Below are positions 7,111 to 7,316 of a DNA stretch of 7,316 bases, one piece after another. The notes beneath the pieces are model-generated. The model ran no database searches and was not told where the DNA came from. It saw only the letters and a list, made by a program, of their open reading frames with translations. Numbering within the stretch: the stretch's first letter is position 1; each line of letters starts with the position of its first letter. This stretch comes from Burkholderiales bacterium. GTDB lineage: Bacteria; Pseudomonadota; Gammaproteobacteria; Burkholderiales; Burkholderiaceae_D. The translations under genes and the position numbers were made by a program. The DNA lies in the NCBI GenBank assembly GCA_016197345.1, contig JACPVY010000129.1:1-7316 (forward strand), written 5' to 3'.

Positions 7111-7316
7111 CAAGGGCCAGGACCTCAGCAAGGGAGCCCGCTTCAGCGTGACGAATTACGAGAGCAGCTTCCACACGGACAACTCCTTCGGCAGCGCCGT
7201 GCTCGACTACGTCGGCCTGCTCTGCCTGCAGAACGCAAAGGCAGGCGGCGTGAGCCAGGTGATGAGCTGCCACGCCGTGCATGACGAACTGGCGAGGCAT
7301 CACCCCGCCGAGCTCG
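7106..7316 (+). CDS. TauD/TfdA-family Fe(II)/2-oxoglutarate dioxygenase, internal fragment
   Basis: The plus frame gives DKGQDLSKGARFSVTNYESS, then FHTDNSFG and DYVGLLCLQNAKAGGVSQVM, then HAVHDELARHHPAEL, and runs off the window. FHTD supplies the H-x-D pair (His 7172-7174, Asp 7178-7180) that binds Fe(II) in TauD/TfdA-type enzymes, and the GG-V-S segment after it fits the family. These enzymes hydroxylate small organic substrates using 2-oxoglutarate and oxygen; the substrate here is unknown. The second metal His and the 2-oxoglutarate Arg would lie beyond the edge. Upstream of 7106 the frame stays open back to a TAA at 6920-6922, but that part (after ATG 6980) does not look like the family and is antisense to the neighbouring fragment, so the N-terminal part is missing. 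63 of 70 codons end in G or C, unlike the rest of the window. Confidence 0.7.

Noticed and set aside
6967..7284. Plus-strand open frame of 105 residues
   Set aside because: It is in a different frame from the recognisable dioxygenase and has low-complexity Arg/Gln/Leu-rich content typical of a shadow frame in GC-rich DNA.
7100..7303. N-terminal half of the minus-strand 147-residue frame as part of a real protein
   Set aside because: It is antisense to the dioxygenase fragment with its HTD motif and lacks the DUF6519-like features seen left of the joint.
7309..7316. Cloning-vector polylinker at the right edge (gagctcg)
   Set aside because: The bases continue the dioxygenase frame sensibly (HPAEL), and one SacI-like site alone is expected by chance.

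Overview
The window is dominated by one very large Rhs/YD-repeat protein gene on the minus strand, running leftwards from an ATG at 6346-6348 and off the left edge. The frame is broken once. The first piece (3664-6348, 894 residues) ends at a TGA at 3664-3666. The same kind of protein then continues without a stop in another minus frame from about 3671 to position 1, at least 1,223 further codons. I checked every codon of that second frame and found no stop. Together about 2,116 residues of the protein are visible, and the C-terminal end, where Rhs-type proteins usually carry their variable or toxin part, lies outside the window. At the break, equivalent positions of two successive long repeats abut. 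This suggests that a stretch of roughly 50 codons was lost out of frame, not that a single base was misread.

Upstream of the Rhs start (6349-6859) is a 511-base intergenic region. It holds a good Shine-Dalgarno site, a possible promoter with a leader of about 155 bases, two small inverted repeats, and a cluster of three GC-rich hairpins at 6675-6824. The two outer hairpins each carry a GTAG foot and face inwards, the layout of a REPIN (paired REP elements).

The right end (6860-7316) is a collision of two gene fragments. On the minus strand, 6860 to about 7099 encodes the C-terminal end of a protein with a GDYWLVAAR segment resembling DUF6519-type proteins. From about 7106 to the right edge, the plus strand encodes the middle of a TauD/TfdA-like Fe(II)/2-oxoglutarate dioxygenase with its HTD metal motif but no N-terminus. 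G+C rises at the same place: the last 206 bases are 65 percent G+C, and 63 of 70 dioxygenase codons end in G or C, whereas the rest of the window looks close to 50 percent. Neither gene is whole at the joint and no mobile element is visible there, so it is either a real rearrangement with foreign DNA or an assembly chimera.

The organism cannot be named. A Gram-negative proteobacterium with moderate G+C is likely from the REP-type hairpins, the Shine-Dalgarno site and the style of the Rhs protein; this is inference. If the joint at 7100 is artefactual, the local gene order would be a DUF6519-like gene followed, on the same strand and after the REP cluster, by the giant Rhs gene.
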